From contig NZ_JADIKM010000001.1 of the NCBI RefSeq assembly GCF_044904665.1, forward strand, positions 186,001 through 250,000: a stretch of 64,000 nucleotides of DNA, read 5' to 3'. Source of the DNA: Dyella_A ginsengisoli (GTDB lineage Bacteria; Pseudomonadota; Gammaproteobacteria; Xanthomonadales; Rhodanobacteraceae). Below are positions 35,293 to 44,101 of this stretch, one piece after another (the first letter of the stretch is position 1; each line of letters starts with the position of its first letter). The translations under genes were made by a program, and so were the position numbers. The notes under the pieces are model-generated. The model ran no database searches. It saw only the letters and a list, made by a program, of their open reading frames with translations, and was not told the DNA's origin.

Positions 35293-37110
35293 ATGAGTTC
35301 CCTGCACCCCGTCGTCCGCGAAGTCACCGAGCGCCTGCGCGAACGCAGCCGCGAATCGCGCGCGGCGTACCTGGCGAAGATCGCCGCCGCACGCGGCGAC
35401 GGCACGCACCGCCAGCATCTTTCGTGCGGCAACCTCGCGCACGGCTTCGCCGCCTGCGGCACCGACGACAAGGCCGCGCTGCGCGCCGGCCGCACGCCGA
35501 ACATCGGCATCGTCACCGCCTACAACGACATGCTCTCGGCGCACCAGCCGTACGAGCGCTACCCGGAACTGATCCGCCACATCGCGCGCGAAGCCGGCGC
35601 CACCGCGCAGGTGGCCGGTGGCGTGCCGGCGATGTGCGACGGCGTCACCCAGGGCCGCGCCGGCATGGAGCTCTCGCTGTTCTCGCGCGACCTGATCGCG
35701 ATGGCCACCGCCGTGGCGCTGTCGCACGACATGTTCGACGCCGGCCTGTATCTGGGCATCTGCGACAAGATCGTGCCGGGCCTGCTGATCGGCGCGCTCG
35801 CGTTTGGCCATCTGCCGGGCGTGTTCGTGCCGTCCGGCCCGATGCCCAGCGGCATCACCAACGAGGCCAAGTCCAAGGTGCGCCAGGCCTACGCCGAGGG
35901 CAAGGCGACCCGCGAGGAACTGCTCGAAGCCGAGGCCGCCGCCTACCACGCGCCGGGCACCTGCACCTTCTACGGCACCGCCAACTCCAACCAGATGCTG
36001 ATGGAGATCATGGGTATGCACCTGCCCGGCGCCAGCTTCGTGGCGCCGGACACGCCGCTGCGCGACGCGCTCACCGCCGAGGCGGTGCGCCGTGCCGCCG
36101 CGATGAGCGCGCTGGGCGAGCACTACCTGCCGGTGGGTCACATCATCGACGAGAAGTCGGTGATCAACGGCGTGATCGGGCTGCACGCCACCGGCGGTTC
36201 CACCAACCACCTGCTGCACCTGGTGGCGATGGCGCGCGCGGCCGGCGTGGAGCTGCGCTGGGAAGATTTCGACGCGCTGTCTTCGGTGGTGCCGTTGCTG
36301 GCGCGCGTGTACCCCAACGGCTACGCCGACGTGAACCAGTTCCACGAGGCCGGCGGCATGGCCTTCCTGATCGACCAGCTGCTCTCGCAGGGTTTGCTGC
36401 ATGCCGACGTGAACACCGTCAACGGCACCGGCCTGGACGGCTATGCCCAGGTGCCGGTGCTCGACGCGCTCGGCAAGCTGGCCTGGCAGAAGGTGTCCGG
36501 CGAGAGCGGCAACCGCGGTGTGCTGCGCGCGATCAGCGAACCGTTCCGCGCCGACGGCGGCCTGCGCCTGCTCGACGGCAACCTCGGCCGCGGCGTGATC
36601 AAGGTGTCCTCGGTGCCCGAGGACCGCATGGTGATCGAGGCGCCGGCGATCGTGTTCAACGACCAGGACGAGGTCCGCGGCGCGTTCGAGCGCGGCGAGC
36701 TCAATCGCGACTTCGTCGCGGTGGTGCGCTTCCAGGGCCCGCGCGCCAACGGCATGCCGGAACTGCACAAGCTCACCCCGACGCTGGCCGTGCTGCAGGA
36801 TCGGGGTCACCGCATCGCGCTGCTTACCGACGGGCGCATGTCCGGTGCGTCGGGCCGCGTGCCGGCGGCGATCCACGTCACCCCCGAGGCCGAGGCCGGC
36901 GGCGCGCTGGCCAAGGTGCGCAACGGCGACCTGATCCGCCTCGACGCGCTGAACGGCACGGTGGACGTGCTGGTCGACGCTGCCGAATTCGCCGCGCGCC
37001 CCAGCGTCACCCTGCCCGACCACTCGCACCACGTCGGCATGGGTCGCGAGCTGTTCGGCCTGTTCCGCAGCAATGCCGTGACCGCCGACCTCGGCGCCGG
37101 CGTGCTCTGA
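35293..37110 (+). CDS. edd: 6-Phosphogluconate dehydratase
   Basis: The 605-residue protein belongs to the IlvD/Edd family. The conserved Cys that bind the iron-sulfur cluster lie in MCDGVTQG, ICDKIVPG and GTCTFYGTANSN. It dehydrates 6-phosphogluconate to KDPG, the defining Entner-Doudoroff step. The ATG at 35293 follows AGGAG. It ends 26 bp before eda. An oxygen-sensitive Fe-S cluster is expected from the family. Confidence 0.95.
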   Translation: MSSLHPVVREVTERLRERSRESRAAYLAKIAAARGDGTHRQHLSCGNLAHGFAACGTDDKAALRAGRTPNIGIVTAYNDMLSAHQPYERYPELIRHIAREAGATAQVAGGVPAMCDGVTQGRAGMELSLFSRDLIAMATAVALSHDMFDAGLYLGICDKIVPGLLIGALAFGHLPGVFVPSGPMPSGITNEAKSKVRQAYAEGKATREELLEAEAAAYHAPGTCTFYGTANSNQMLMEIMGMHLPGASFVAPDTPLRDALTAEAVRRAAAMSALGEHYLPVGHIIDEKSVINGVIGLHATGGSTNHLLHLVAMARAAGVELRWEDFDALSSVVPLLARVYPNGYADVNQFHEAGGMAFLIDQLLSQGLLHADVNTVNGTGLDGYAQVPVLDALGKLAWQKVSGESGNRGVLRAISEPFRADGGLRLLDGNLGRGVIKVSSVPEDRMVIEAPAIVFNDQDEVRGAFERGELNRDFVAVVRFQGPRANGMPELHKLTPTLAVLQDRGHRIALLTDGRMSGASGRVPAAIHVTPEAEAGGALAKVRNGDLIRLDALNGTVDVLVDAAEFAARPSVTLPDHSHHVGMGRELFGLFRSNAVTADLGAGVL

Positions 37111-37136
37111 TCCCCGACAATTTCCGGAGTGAACCC

Positions 37137-37787
37137 GTGACTGCATCCATGGAATCCAAGCAGGCCCAGGTCGAGGCCACCATGCGCCTCGCCCCGGTGA
37201 TCCCGGTGGTGATCATCGACGACGTGAAGGCCGCCGTGCCGATGGCGCGCGCGCTGGTCGCCGGCGGCACGCCGGCGATCGAAGTCACCCTGCGCACGCC
37301 CGCCGCGCTCGACGCCATCCGCGCCATCACGCAGGAAGTGGAGGGCGCCTGCGTCGGCGTCGGCACCGTGCTGCACGCCGAGCATCTCGCTGCCGCCAAA
37401 GCCGCGGGCGCGCGCTTCGCCGTGTCGCCGGGCGTCTCGCCGAAGCTGCTCGACGCGGCTGACGACAGCGACCTGCCGCTGCTGCCCGGCGCCGCCACCG
37501 CCAGCGAAGTGATGCATCTGCTCGAACGCGGTTACCGCTTTCTCAAGTTCTTCCCCGCCGTCCCCGCCGGCGGCACCAAGCTGCTCGGCGCCTGGGCCAG
37601 CCCGCTGCCGCAGATCAAGTTCTGCCCCACCGGCGGCATCAGCCTCAGCACCGCCTCGGACTTCCTCGCGCTGCCGAATGTGCTGTGCGTGGGCGGTTCC
37701 TGGCTGACCCCGGCCGACAAGCTCAAGGCCGGCGACTGGGCCGCCATCGAGCTGCTCGCGCGCGAAGCGGCTTCGCTGAAGGGCTGA
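37137..37787 (+). CDS. eda: KDPG aldolase
   Basis: The 216-residue protein has the EVTLRTPAAL motif and the Schiff-base Lys in RFLKFFPAVPAGG, as in class I KDPG/KHG aldolases. It splits KDPG into pyruvate and glyceraldehyde 3-phosphate. The start is GTG at 37137, 6-8 bases after a CCGGAGTG ribosome-binding sequence; an ATG 12 bp later is possible. Last gene of the operon; the next gene converges with a 3-bp gap. Confidence 0.93.
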   Translation: MTASMESKQAQVEATMRLAPVIPVVIIDDVKAAVPMARALVAGGTPAIEVTLRTPAALDAIRAITQEVEGACVGVGTVLHAEHLAAAKAAGARFAVSPGVSPKLLDAADDSDLPLLPGAATASEVMHLLERGYRFLKFFPAVPAGGTKLLGAWASPLPQIKFCPTGGISLSTASDFLALPNVLCVGGSWLTPADKLKAGDWAAIELLAREAASLKG

Positions 37788-37790
37788 GCC

Positions 37791-39074
37791 TCAGGCCACC
37801 TGGGGCACGGCATCCTGCGCGCGGATGCCGCGCAGGGCCGGGCTGGTCAGGCAGCCCAGTGCGATCGCGGTCAGGGTGAGGCCGGCGGCGACGAACAGCG
37901 CCGGCAGCGAGATCACCTTGAGCAGGGCGCCGACGCCGGCCGCGGACAAGGGTCCCAGGCCGAGGAAGGTGAACATCAGCACGCTCATCGTGCGGCCGAG
38001 CATCTCCCGCGGCACCCGGCGCTGGATCCAGCTCACCAGGGTGATCTGGACGATGCCACCGAGCAGGCCGGTCAGGCCCAGCAGCACCGCGGCCAGCACG
38101 GTCGAGTGCACGCCGGCCAGCCCCACCAGCGCCAGCCCGATGCAGGCGTCGAAGCTCAGGATCATCGCGCCGAGGTGGCCGCGCACCAGCTTCGCCACCG
38201 CACCGGAAAACAGACCGCCGAGCAGCATGCCGCCGCCACTGGCGGCCATCACGATGCCCAGCGAGGTGGCGCCGTGGTCCAGCCGCATGTCCGCCAGCAC
38301 CGGCAGGCCGACCTGGGTCGGGCCGCCCACGAACAGCGACACCACGGCGGCGTAGAGCATGAAGGCGCGCAGCGGCGGATCGGCCGCAATGCCGCGCAGG
38401 CCGCCGAGCACCTGGCCGAATACGCCGTGTTGCGAGGGAGCGCGCTTCGCGGCGGCAGGCACGCGGATCAGCGCCAGCGACAGCAGCGAGGCGCCGAAAC
38501 TCGCCGCATCGATGGCGAACGCCCAGCCCAGTCCGCGCGCATCGGCCAGCGCACTGCCAGCGGTGGGTGCGTGCGCGCCGGTACCGATCACCACGCCGGC
38601 CAACGCCGGTCCGATGAACATGCTGAGCTGGCGCATGCCCATCATCGCGCCATTGGCTTGGGCCAGCTGTTGCGGCTCGATCACCGCCGGCAGCAGCGCC
38701 GAGCTGGCCGGGTAGGCGAAGGCGGTGGCCAGGCCGATACCCAGCGCCAGCACGTAGACCCACGGCATGCTGATCGCGCCAGTCAGCACCATCGCCGCCA
38801 GCGCCGCCACCATCACCGCGTTGGCGGTGCGCGCCAGCAGCAGCACGGCACGCGCGGAGAAGCGGTCCACCACGGCGCCGCCGATCAGCATGAACACCGC
38901 CCGCGGCACGGCCATCGTGGCCAGCACCAGGCCCAGCGCGCCGGGGTCGCCGGTGAGCTTGAGCACCAGCCAGGGCAGCGCGACCAGGGTGAACTGGTCG
39001 CCGAACATCGACACCGTGCTGCCGCCGAACAGCAGGCGAAAATTGGTGTTGGTAGCGAGCGGGTGTCGCGACAT
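37791..39074 (-). CDS. MFS transporter (MFS_3 / enterobactin-exporter-like branch)
   Basis: The 427-residue protein has about twelve membrane helices. It begins FRLLFGGSTVSMFGDQFTLVALPWL, the pattern of the MFS_3 branch that includes EntS-like and macrolide exporters. It was started at the ATG 39072-39074, after which the transporter sequence begins at once; the longer frame runs through the DUF2239 gene upstream. The substrate is unknown. It converges with the Entner-Doudoroff operon. Confidence 0.88.
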   Translation of the reverse strand: MSRHPLATNTNFRLLFGGSTVSMFGDQFTLVALPWLVLKLTGDPGALGLVLATMAVPRAVFMLIGGAVVDRFSARAVLLLARTANAVMVAALAAMVLTGAISMPWVYVLALGIGLATAFAYPASSALLPAVIEPQQLAQANGAMMGMRQLSMFIGPALAGVVIGTGAHAPTAGSALADARGLGWAFAIDAASFGASLLSLALIRVPAAAKRAPSQHGVFGQVLGGLRGIAADPPLRAFMLYAAVVSLFVGGPTQVGLPVLADMRLDHGATSLGIVMAASGGGMLLGGLFSGAVAKLVRGHLGAMILSFDACIGLALVGLAGVHSTVLAAVLLGLTGLLGGIVQITLVSWIQRRVPREMLGRTMSVLMFTFLGLGPLSAAGVGALLKVISLPALFVAAGLTLTAIALGCLTSPALRGIRAQDAVPQVA

Positions 39075-39103
39075 CGGGCATCCTTCCGAAGGGGGTGGGG
39101 TGT

Positions 39104-39700
39104 TCAGTCGCCGCTGGCCGGCGTGCTCCAGGCGAGCTTCGCCAGCCGGCGCACGTAGTTGCGCACGTCGGCGGGCCAGGGTTTGGTGAGCCGTTCGAAG
39201 GCCGGCTTCTCGCCGCGCCAGAACGCGCGCGAGGCATCCTCGTAGCCGGGCAGGTCGCCGGCCAGGGTGCGCATGGCGCGGTCCAGCGCCTCGCCCGCCT
39301 GCCGTGCCTGTTCCCTGGCGCCGCCCGCGCGGCGGGCGTCCTCGACCAGCCGCCGCAGCGTTACCGAGGCGCCGCCGGGCTGGCGGGACAGCCAGTCCCA
39401 GTGGCGCGGCAGCAGGGTGACTTCCTTCGCTACCACGCCGAGCTTCGGTCGACCGGGGCCACGCGGCGCAGGTGCGGCGTCCGGCGCCACGAACCGCAGT
39501 CGCGCACGCACGTCGTCGACGCTGCCGCGCAGGTCGAACTCCAGCGCTTGCCCGCTGGCGTCGTCCAGCACCAGTGGCGTGCTCGCGCGGTGCTGCGCCA
39601 GATGAGCGCGGACGGCCAGCGCCACCTTTTCCGGCGGGCCGGAGGCGATGCGGCGATGGCCGTCGAAGGCGGTGCAGCGGGTGCTGTCGGCGGGTTTCAT
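39104..39700 (-). CDS. DUF2239-family protein
   Basis: The 198-residue soluble protein begins with the TAFDGHRRIASGP motif and has the block GRPKLGVVAKEVTLLPRHW followed by LSRQPGGASVTLRRLVEDAR, which mark DUF2239. The function of the family is not established; the Arg-rich central block could bind nucleic acid but that is speculation. The MFS gene starts 29 bp downstream on the same strand, so the two are probably co-transcribed. Confidence 0.85.
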   Translation of the reverse strand: MKPADSTRCTAFDGHRRIASGPPEKVALAVRAHLAQHRASTPLVLDDASGQALEFDLRGSVDDVRARLRFVAPDAAPAPRGPGRPKLGVVAKEVTLLPRHWDWLSRQPGGASVTLRRLVEDARRAGGAREQARQAGEALDRAMRTLAGDLPGYEDASRAFWRGEKPAFERLTKPWPADVRNYVRRLAKLAWSTPASGD

Positions 39701-39831
39701 GGTGGCGCATTTAACCCGGATAAAATGTCGGCGTCAATATCACCCGGGTAAATTCACCGTCCGCGCCGCCGCCCGCGATGCGGCAGCTGGTCGGTCCAGC
39801 TATCGTTGCGGGCTTTTGCGGACGGATCACC

Positions 39832-40686
39832 ATGCTCTTCCTGTGCCTGAGCATCCTGTGCAGCGTGCTGGTATCGGTGTGGCTCAAGCTCGCCCGCCGC
39901 TTCGGCCTGGACGTGTCGCAGATGGTGGCTTGGAACTACCTGGCCGCCGCCGCGCTGGTGGCCGCGGTGCTGCATCCCTCGCTGGCACCGCTGCGCCAGC
40001 CCGACGCCCCGCGCGTCGCGCTGCTCGCCCTGGCGTTGTTGTTGCCGGCGATCTTCCTGGCGCTGGGCACGTCGGTGCGCCATGCGGGCATCGTGCGCTC
40101 GGACGTGGCGCAGCGGCTGTCGCTGCTGGTGTCGCTGCTCGCCGCGTTCGTGTGGTTCGGCCAGGTGCCGACCTCGCGCATGCTCGCCGGCCTCGCGCTC
40201 GGCCTGCTGGCGCTGGCCGCGATGGTCTGGCGCGGCCATGCGGCAAGTGCGGACGGCGCGCGCAGCTGGCTGTGGCCGCTGGTGGTGTTCGCCGGCTTCG
40301 GCGCGATCGACATCCTGCTCAAGCAGGTCGCCGCCGCCGGCATTCCGATCGCCGCGTCGCTGCAGGCGATGTTCGCGCTGGCATTGCCGGTGGCGCTGGG
40401 TTTCGCGCTGCTGGCGCGGCGCCGCAGCGGCGCGCGCTTTACCGCGCGGAGTCTGGCCGGCGGCCTGCTGCTGGGCCTGCTCAACTTCGGCAACATCCTG
40501 TTCTACCTGCGTGCGCACCAGGCGCTGCCGCACGATCCGGCGCTGGTGTTTGCGGCGATGAACCTGGGCGTGGTCACGCTCGGTGCGCTGGTGGGCGTGC
40601 TGGCGTTCGGCGAGCGGCTCAGCCGCGTCAACGCGGCGGGATTGGCCCTGGCGTTCGTGGCGATCGCGGTGCTCGCACGTTCTTGA
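39832..40686 (+). CDS. EamA/DMT-family transporter
   Basis: The 284-residue inner-membrane protein has about ten predicted helices in two EamA-like halves. The ATG at 39832 puts the first helix at the N-terminus; an upstream start at 39778 adds a non-conserved tail. EamA proteins export metabolites or amino acids. Substrate unknown. It is divergent from the DUF2239 gene. Confidence 0.85.
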   Translation: MLFLCLSILCSVLVSVWLKLARRFGLDVSQMVAWNYLAAAALVAAVLHPSLAPLRQPDAPRVALLALALLLPAIFLALGTSVRHAGIVRSDVAQRLSLLVSLLAAFVWFGQVPTSRMLAGLALGLLALAAMVWRGHAASADGARSWLWPLVVFAGFGAIDILLKQVAAAGIPIAASLQAMFALALPVALGFALLARRRSGARFTARSLAGGLLLGLLNFGNILFYLRAHQALPHDPALVFAAMNLGVVTLGALVGVLAFGERLSRVNAAGLALAFVAIAVLARS

Positions 40687-40766
40687 GGCGTGACTTTCGG
40701 GCTATGGCCGCGCGCGGCCCAGCCCCTACCCTCGGCGATTCGCCTTTCAGTCACCGGGGAATCTCC

Positions 40767-42371
40767 ATGCGTCGTCTCGTTCTCGCCGTTGCGCTCGCCA
40801 GCGCGCTTGTCAGCACTGCCACGCTCGCCCACGAGGACAAGCACGACGACGCCAAGTCGAAGGAGAAATCGCCCGACGCGGCGCTGGTCAAGCCGCAGAG
40901 CTCGGAGACCGAAGGCAGCGTCACCGTCGAAGGCAAGCGCGTCGACTACAAGGCCGTCGCCGGCACGCTGGTGCTGCACGGCTCCGGCGACAAGGAGCAC
41001 GAGCCGACGGTCAGCATGTTCTACACCGCGTACTTCAAGAAGGGCGCGCCGGCCGGCCAGCGGCCGATCACCTTCATCTACAACGGCGGCCCCGGCTCGG
41101 CCACGGTGTGGCTGCACATGGGCGCGTTCGGGCCCAAGCGCGTGGTCACCAGCGACGACAGCCACACGCCCGCCGCGCCCTATGGCCTGGTCAACAACGA
41201 CTACAGCCTGCTCGACGCGTCCGACCTCGTCTTCATCGACGCCCCCGGCGCCGGCTTCAGCCGCCTGATCGCCGATGAGCAGGACAAGGACAAGCGCGAC
41301 GAGCAGATGAAGGATCGCAAGAAGGCGATCTACGGCGTCGACGGCGACGGCCACGCCTTCGCCCAGTTCATCACCCAGTTCCTGTCCAAGTACGGCCGCT
41401 GGAACTCGCCGAAATACCTGTTCGGCGAAAGCTACGGCACCACCCGCTCGGCGGTGGTGGCCAACATCCTGGAGAACGAGGACAGCGTCGACCTCAACGG
41501 CGTGGTGCTGCTCTCGCAGATCCTCAGCTTCGACACCAGCATCGACGGCCCTGAGTTCAATCCCGGCATCGACCTGCCCTACGTGCTGGCGCTGCCCACC
41601 TTCGCCGCCACCGCCTACTACCACCACCAGCTGCCGCAGCCGCCGGCCGCGCTGGAGCCGTTCCTCAAAGAGGTGGAGCAATACGCGATGGGTGACTACG
41701 CGCAGGCGCTGATGCAGGGCGCCGCGCTCGACACCGCGCGCAAGCAGGCGGTGGCCGAGAAGCTGCACCAGTACACCGGCCTGCCGGTGGACTACCTGCT
41801 CAAGGCGAACCTGCGCGTCACCGGCGGCATGTTCGAGCACGAGTTGCAGGCGTCCACCGACACCACCACCGGCCGCCTCGACAGCCGCTTCGCCGGCCCC
41901 TCGCTCGATCCGCTCAGCAAGACCAGCGAGTACGACCCGCAGTCCTCGGCGATCAGCTCCGCCTACGTCGCCGCGTTCAACGACTACGTGCGCAAGCAGC
42001 TCAAGTTCGGCCAGGACATGCGCTACCGCCTGTTCGCCGACATCGACCACTGGGACTTCGCGCACAAGGCGCCGGGCGTGGACGGCGAGGCGTTGCAGTC
42101 CTCCACCAACGTCATGCCCGATCTCGCCATGGCAATGAAGACCAACCCGAACCTCAAGGTCTTCCTCAACGGCGGCTACTACGACCTGGCCACGCCGTAC
42201 TTCGCCGCCGAGTACGAGATGAACCACCTGCCAATCCCGGACAGCCTGCGCAAGAACATCAGCACCGAGTGGTACCCGTCCGGCCACATGGTCTACGCGC
42301 ACCAGGACTCGCTGAAGCAGTTGCACGACGGCGTGGCGAAGTTCATCGAGAGCACCGACAACGTGAAGTGA
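40767..42371 (+). CDS. Secreted serine carboxypeptidase-like protein (peptidase S10)
   Basis: The 534-residue protein has a signal peptide ending TLA-HED and an alpha/beta-hydrolase core. NGGPGSATVW forms the oxyanion region and GESYGTTR carries the nucleophile Ser222. GYYDLATPYFA and GHMVY near the C-terminus supply the Asp and His of the triad. Bacterial S10 proteins of this type are exported peptidases. The ATG at 40767 follows GGGGAA. The triad appears complete, so an active enzyme is expected. Confidence 0.92.
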   Translation: MRRLVLAVALASALVSTATLAHEDKHDDAKSKEKSPDAALVKPQSSETEGSVTVEGKRVDYKAVAGTLVLHGSGDKEHEPTVSMFYTAYFKKGAPAGQRPITFIYNGGPGSATVWLHMGAFGPKRVVTSDDSHTPAAPYGLVNNDYSLLDASDLVFIDAPGAGFSRLIADEQDKDKRDEQMKDRKKAIYGVDGDGHAFAQFITQFLSKYGRWNSPKYLFGESYGTTRSAVVANILENEDSVDLNGVVLLSQILSFDTSIDGPEFNPGIDLPYVLALPTFAATAYYHHQLPQPPAALEPFLKEVEQYAMGDYAQALMQGAALDTARKQAVAEKLHQYTGLPVDYLLKANLRVTGGMFEHELQASTDTTTGRLDSRFAGPSLDPLSKTSEYDPQSSAISSAYVAAFNDYVRKQLKFGQDMRYRLFADIDHWDFAHKAPGVDGEALQSSTNVMPDLAMAMKTNPNLKVFLNGGYYDLATPYFAAEYEMNHLPIPDSLRKNISTEWYPSGHMVYAHQDSLKQLHDGVAKFIESTDNVK

Positions 42372-42379
42372 CAGGGCGA

Positions 42380-42593
42380 GGAGTGAGTGAAGAGAAGTGA
42401 GGAGTGAGAGGCGCTCCGGGCTTGCGGGCCCCTCTCTCTCTCCCCATCCACTCCTCCTCCGTCACGTCGATCGTCACGCCCGCCAAAGCGAAAGCCCCTC
42501 CGGCTTCAAGGCCTGAATCCCTGGCTCGGAGGGTGAGGAAACGCCACGGGTCGGCGCGCTCTCCTCTCACTTCTCACTTCTCTCCACTCACTC
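42380..42593. repeat. Long inverted repeat flanking a 150-bp spacer (MITE-like)
   Basis: Two 32-base arms (42380-42411 and 42562-42593), rich in GAGTGAG/CTCACTC, match each other as inverted repeats at 30 of 32 positions. The 316-bp gap between the S10 peptidase and the SnoaL-like gene is filled by this element plus the REP hairpin at 42598-42623; no gene is seen there. It could form a large hairpin that ends transcription, or be a miniature mobile element. Confidence 0.75.
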
Positions 42594-42597
42594 CTCA

Positions 42598-42623
42598 AGT
42601 CACGCCGGCGAAAGCCGGCGTGA
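42598..42623. repeat. REP palindrome
   Basis: A perfect 11-bp inverted repeat (GTCACGCCGGC ... GCCGGCGTGAC) closed by a GAAA tetraloop. It belongs to the REP family also seen at 43716, 43796 and 59518. Confidence 0.85.
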
Positions 42624-42686
42624 CTTGGCGTCCTTGCGATGTCCCGGCCAGTCGCTACGATCCTCCTTTTGCCAGCGACGCCCACC

Positions 42687-43058
42687 ATGCGCCAACTCAT
42701 CGACCGCTACATCGACGCCTACAACCGCATCGACGTCGACGCGATGCTGCTCACCCTGCATCCGGCGATCGTGTTCGAGAACTACGCCGGCGGCCAGCGC
42801 ACGCTGCGTACCGAGGGCCTGCTCGATTTCGACCGCCTCGCGCGCAGCACCCAGCCGCTGTTCAGCGCGCGCCGCCAAGTGATCACCGCCTACCGCGAAC
42901 AGGGTGACACCGCCTGGGCCGAGATCCAGTTCGACGGCACCTTCGCCATCGACCTGCCCAACGGCATCCGCGCCGGCCAGCAGATCGCCATGCCCGGCCG
43001 CTCCGAATACCGCGTGCACGACGGCCTGCTGGTCTATATCGCCGACCACAGCGCGTAA
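42687..43058 (+). CDS. SnoaL/NTF2-like protein
   Basis: The 123-residue protein has an NTF2-like fold pattern: N-terminal helix LIDRYIDAYNRIDVDAML, then beta strands with the typical IQFDGTFAIDLPNG region and a C-terminal strand. The family includes small-molecule-binding proteins and polyketide cyclases. The ATG at 42687 was chosen over a leader-like upstream ATG at 42639. No catalytic residues can be assigned and no partner gene is obvious. Confidence 0.8.
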   Translation: MRQLIDRYIDAYNRIDVDAMLLTLHPAIVFENYAGGQRTLRTEGLLDFDRLARSTQPLFSARRQVITAYREQGDTAWAEIQFDGTFAIDLPNGIRAGQQIAMPGRSEYRVHDGLLVYIADHSA

Positions 43059-43081
43059 GGCTGCCGCACGGCGCTGCTTCA

Positions 43082-43125
43082 AGGCCCTCTCCCCTGGACA
43101 ACGTCCGGGAGAGAAGGTTGGGTGA
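43082..43125. repeat. CTCTCCC-type repeat
   Basis: CCCTCTCCCCTGG ... GGGAGAGAAGGTTGGGTG is the inverted form of a repeat family present many times in this window (55120, 56192, 56255, 60864, 60961, 61075). It lies between the SnoaL-like gene and the DUF3348 gene; the rest of that 213-bp gap holds nothing recognisable. Confidence 0.6.
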
Positions 43126-43270
43126 GGGGGCGCTCTTCCCGCTTGACCGGACGTCCGTCTGTCGAGAGCCACGGGAACGGCGACGAGCCAAGCCCCACGC
43201 TCCCCCCGACTCCCGCCACGGGACCGCACCCCACCCACCGCGCTAAACTGCCGGTTTTGCTCGGGAAGAC

Positions 43271-44101
43271 ATGGCGCAAGCAGCACTTCGTCCGGCGGTT
43301 CGCGGGCCCACCTTCATCCGTCTGCTGGCACGCCTGGCCGAGGTGGACGTGGCCGCACCCGGCCAGTCGCTGCCCGACCGGCTGGGCCAGTGGCTGGACT
43401 GGAACCACGCGCTGTCGCTTGCCGCTGCGCTAGACAGCCACCCGGCGATGCCCGAGGATACGGCCACGCCGCTGGATGACCTGCCCGCCGAGTGCTCGCG
43501 GGCGCGCGACACCCTGCTCGCCGCCATCCGCAACGAGCCGCTACTGGCTTCCGATGCACCGCCCGCGAGCGAGCCCGACTTCGCGCCGTATCGCCACGCC
43601 TACCTCACCCGCCAGCGCGCCATGCAGGCCGCCGTGGGCAGCCTGCGCGGCAGGCTGCGCGATGCGCTTTTGCAGTCTTCACCAAGCTCAGGCACCGCGA
43701 CCAGTCCACCCAGCCGTCATTCCCGCGAACGCGGGAATCCATCTTGCTCTTCTACCGAAACTAAAATGGATGACCGGCATCCGCCGTTGAAGAGCGCTTC
43801 CCGCTTTCGCGGGAATGACGACGATGAGAGACCCCGTGACGGCGCCGCTCTAGCCCGCCTCGCCGAAGTCGACGCCGTGATGGAAGTCGCCCTCACCCCG
43901 CGCGAGCACACCCTGCTCGCCAAGGTCCCCGAACTGCTCGCCCAGCGCTTCGCGCGCCTGCACGCCGGCGGCCAACCCCATTGGCTCGACGCCTTCCGCC
44001 GCGAGATGCAAAGCGTGCTGCTGGCCGAGCTGGATCTTCGTTTTCAACCGGTCGACGCGCTGCTCGCCGCGCTGCGCACCCACCAAGAGTTCGCATGTTG
44101 A
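43271..44101 (+). CDS. DUF3348-family protein carrying an in-frame REP-pair insertion
   Basis: The 276-residue protein is first of a four-gene operon (DUF3348, DUF802, OmpA, DUF2894). Residues 1-145 and 190-276 look like one helical, cytoplasmic DUF3348 protein. Between them (about 148-187) lies a stretch rich in Arg, Ser and Asp (HSRERGNPSCSS; SASRFRGNDDDE) encoded by a REP pair. The frame stays open across the insertion, so the full protein is probably made. Its stop overlaps the next start by 7 bp (ATGTTGA). The function of DUF3348 is unknown; an adaptor role for the adjacent stator-like complex is inferred. Confidence 0.8.
   Translation: MAQAALRPAVRGPTFIRLLARLAEVDVAAPGQSLPDRLGQWLDWNHALSLAAALDSHPAMPEDTATPLDDLPAECSRARDTLLAAIRNEPLLASDAPPASEPDFAPYRHAYLTRQRAMQAAVGSLRGRLRDALLQSSPSSGTATSPPSRHSRERGNPSCSSTETKMDDRHPPLKSASRFRGNDDDERPRDGAALARLAEVDAVMEVALTPREHTLLAKVPELLAQRFARLHAGGQPHWLDAFRREMQSVLLAELDLRFQPVDALLAALRTHQEFAC
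43716..43819. repeat. REP pair (BIME) inside a coding sequence
   Basis: Two REP units face each other: GTCATTCCCGCG-AA-CGCGGGAATCC at 43716-43740 and its inverse near 43796-43819 (GCTTCCCGCTTTCGCGGGAATGAC), 104 bp in all. They interrupt the DUF3348 gene without closing its frame. Confidence 0.9.
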
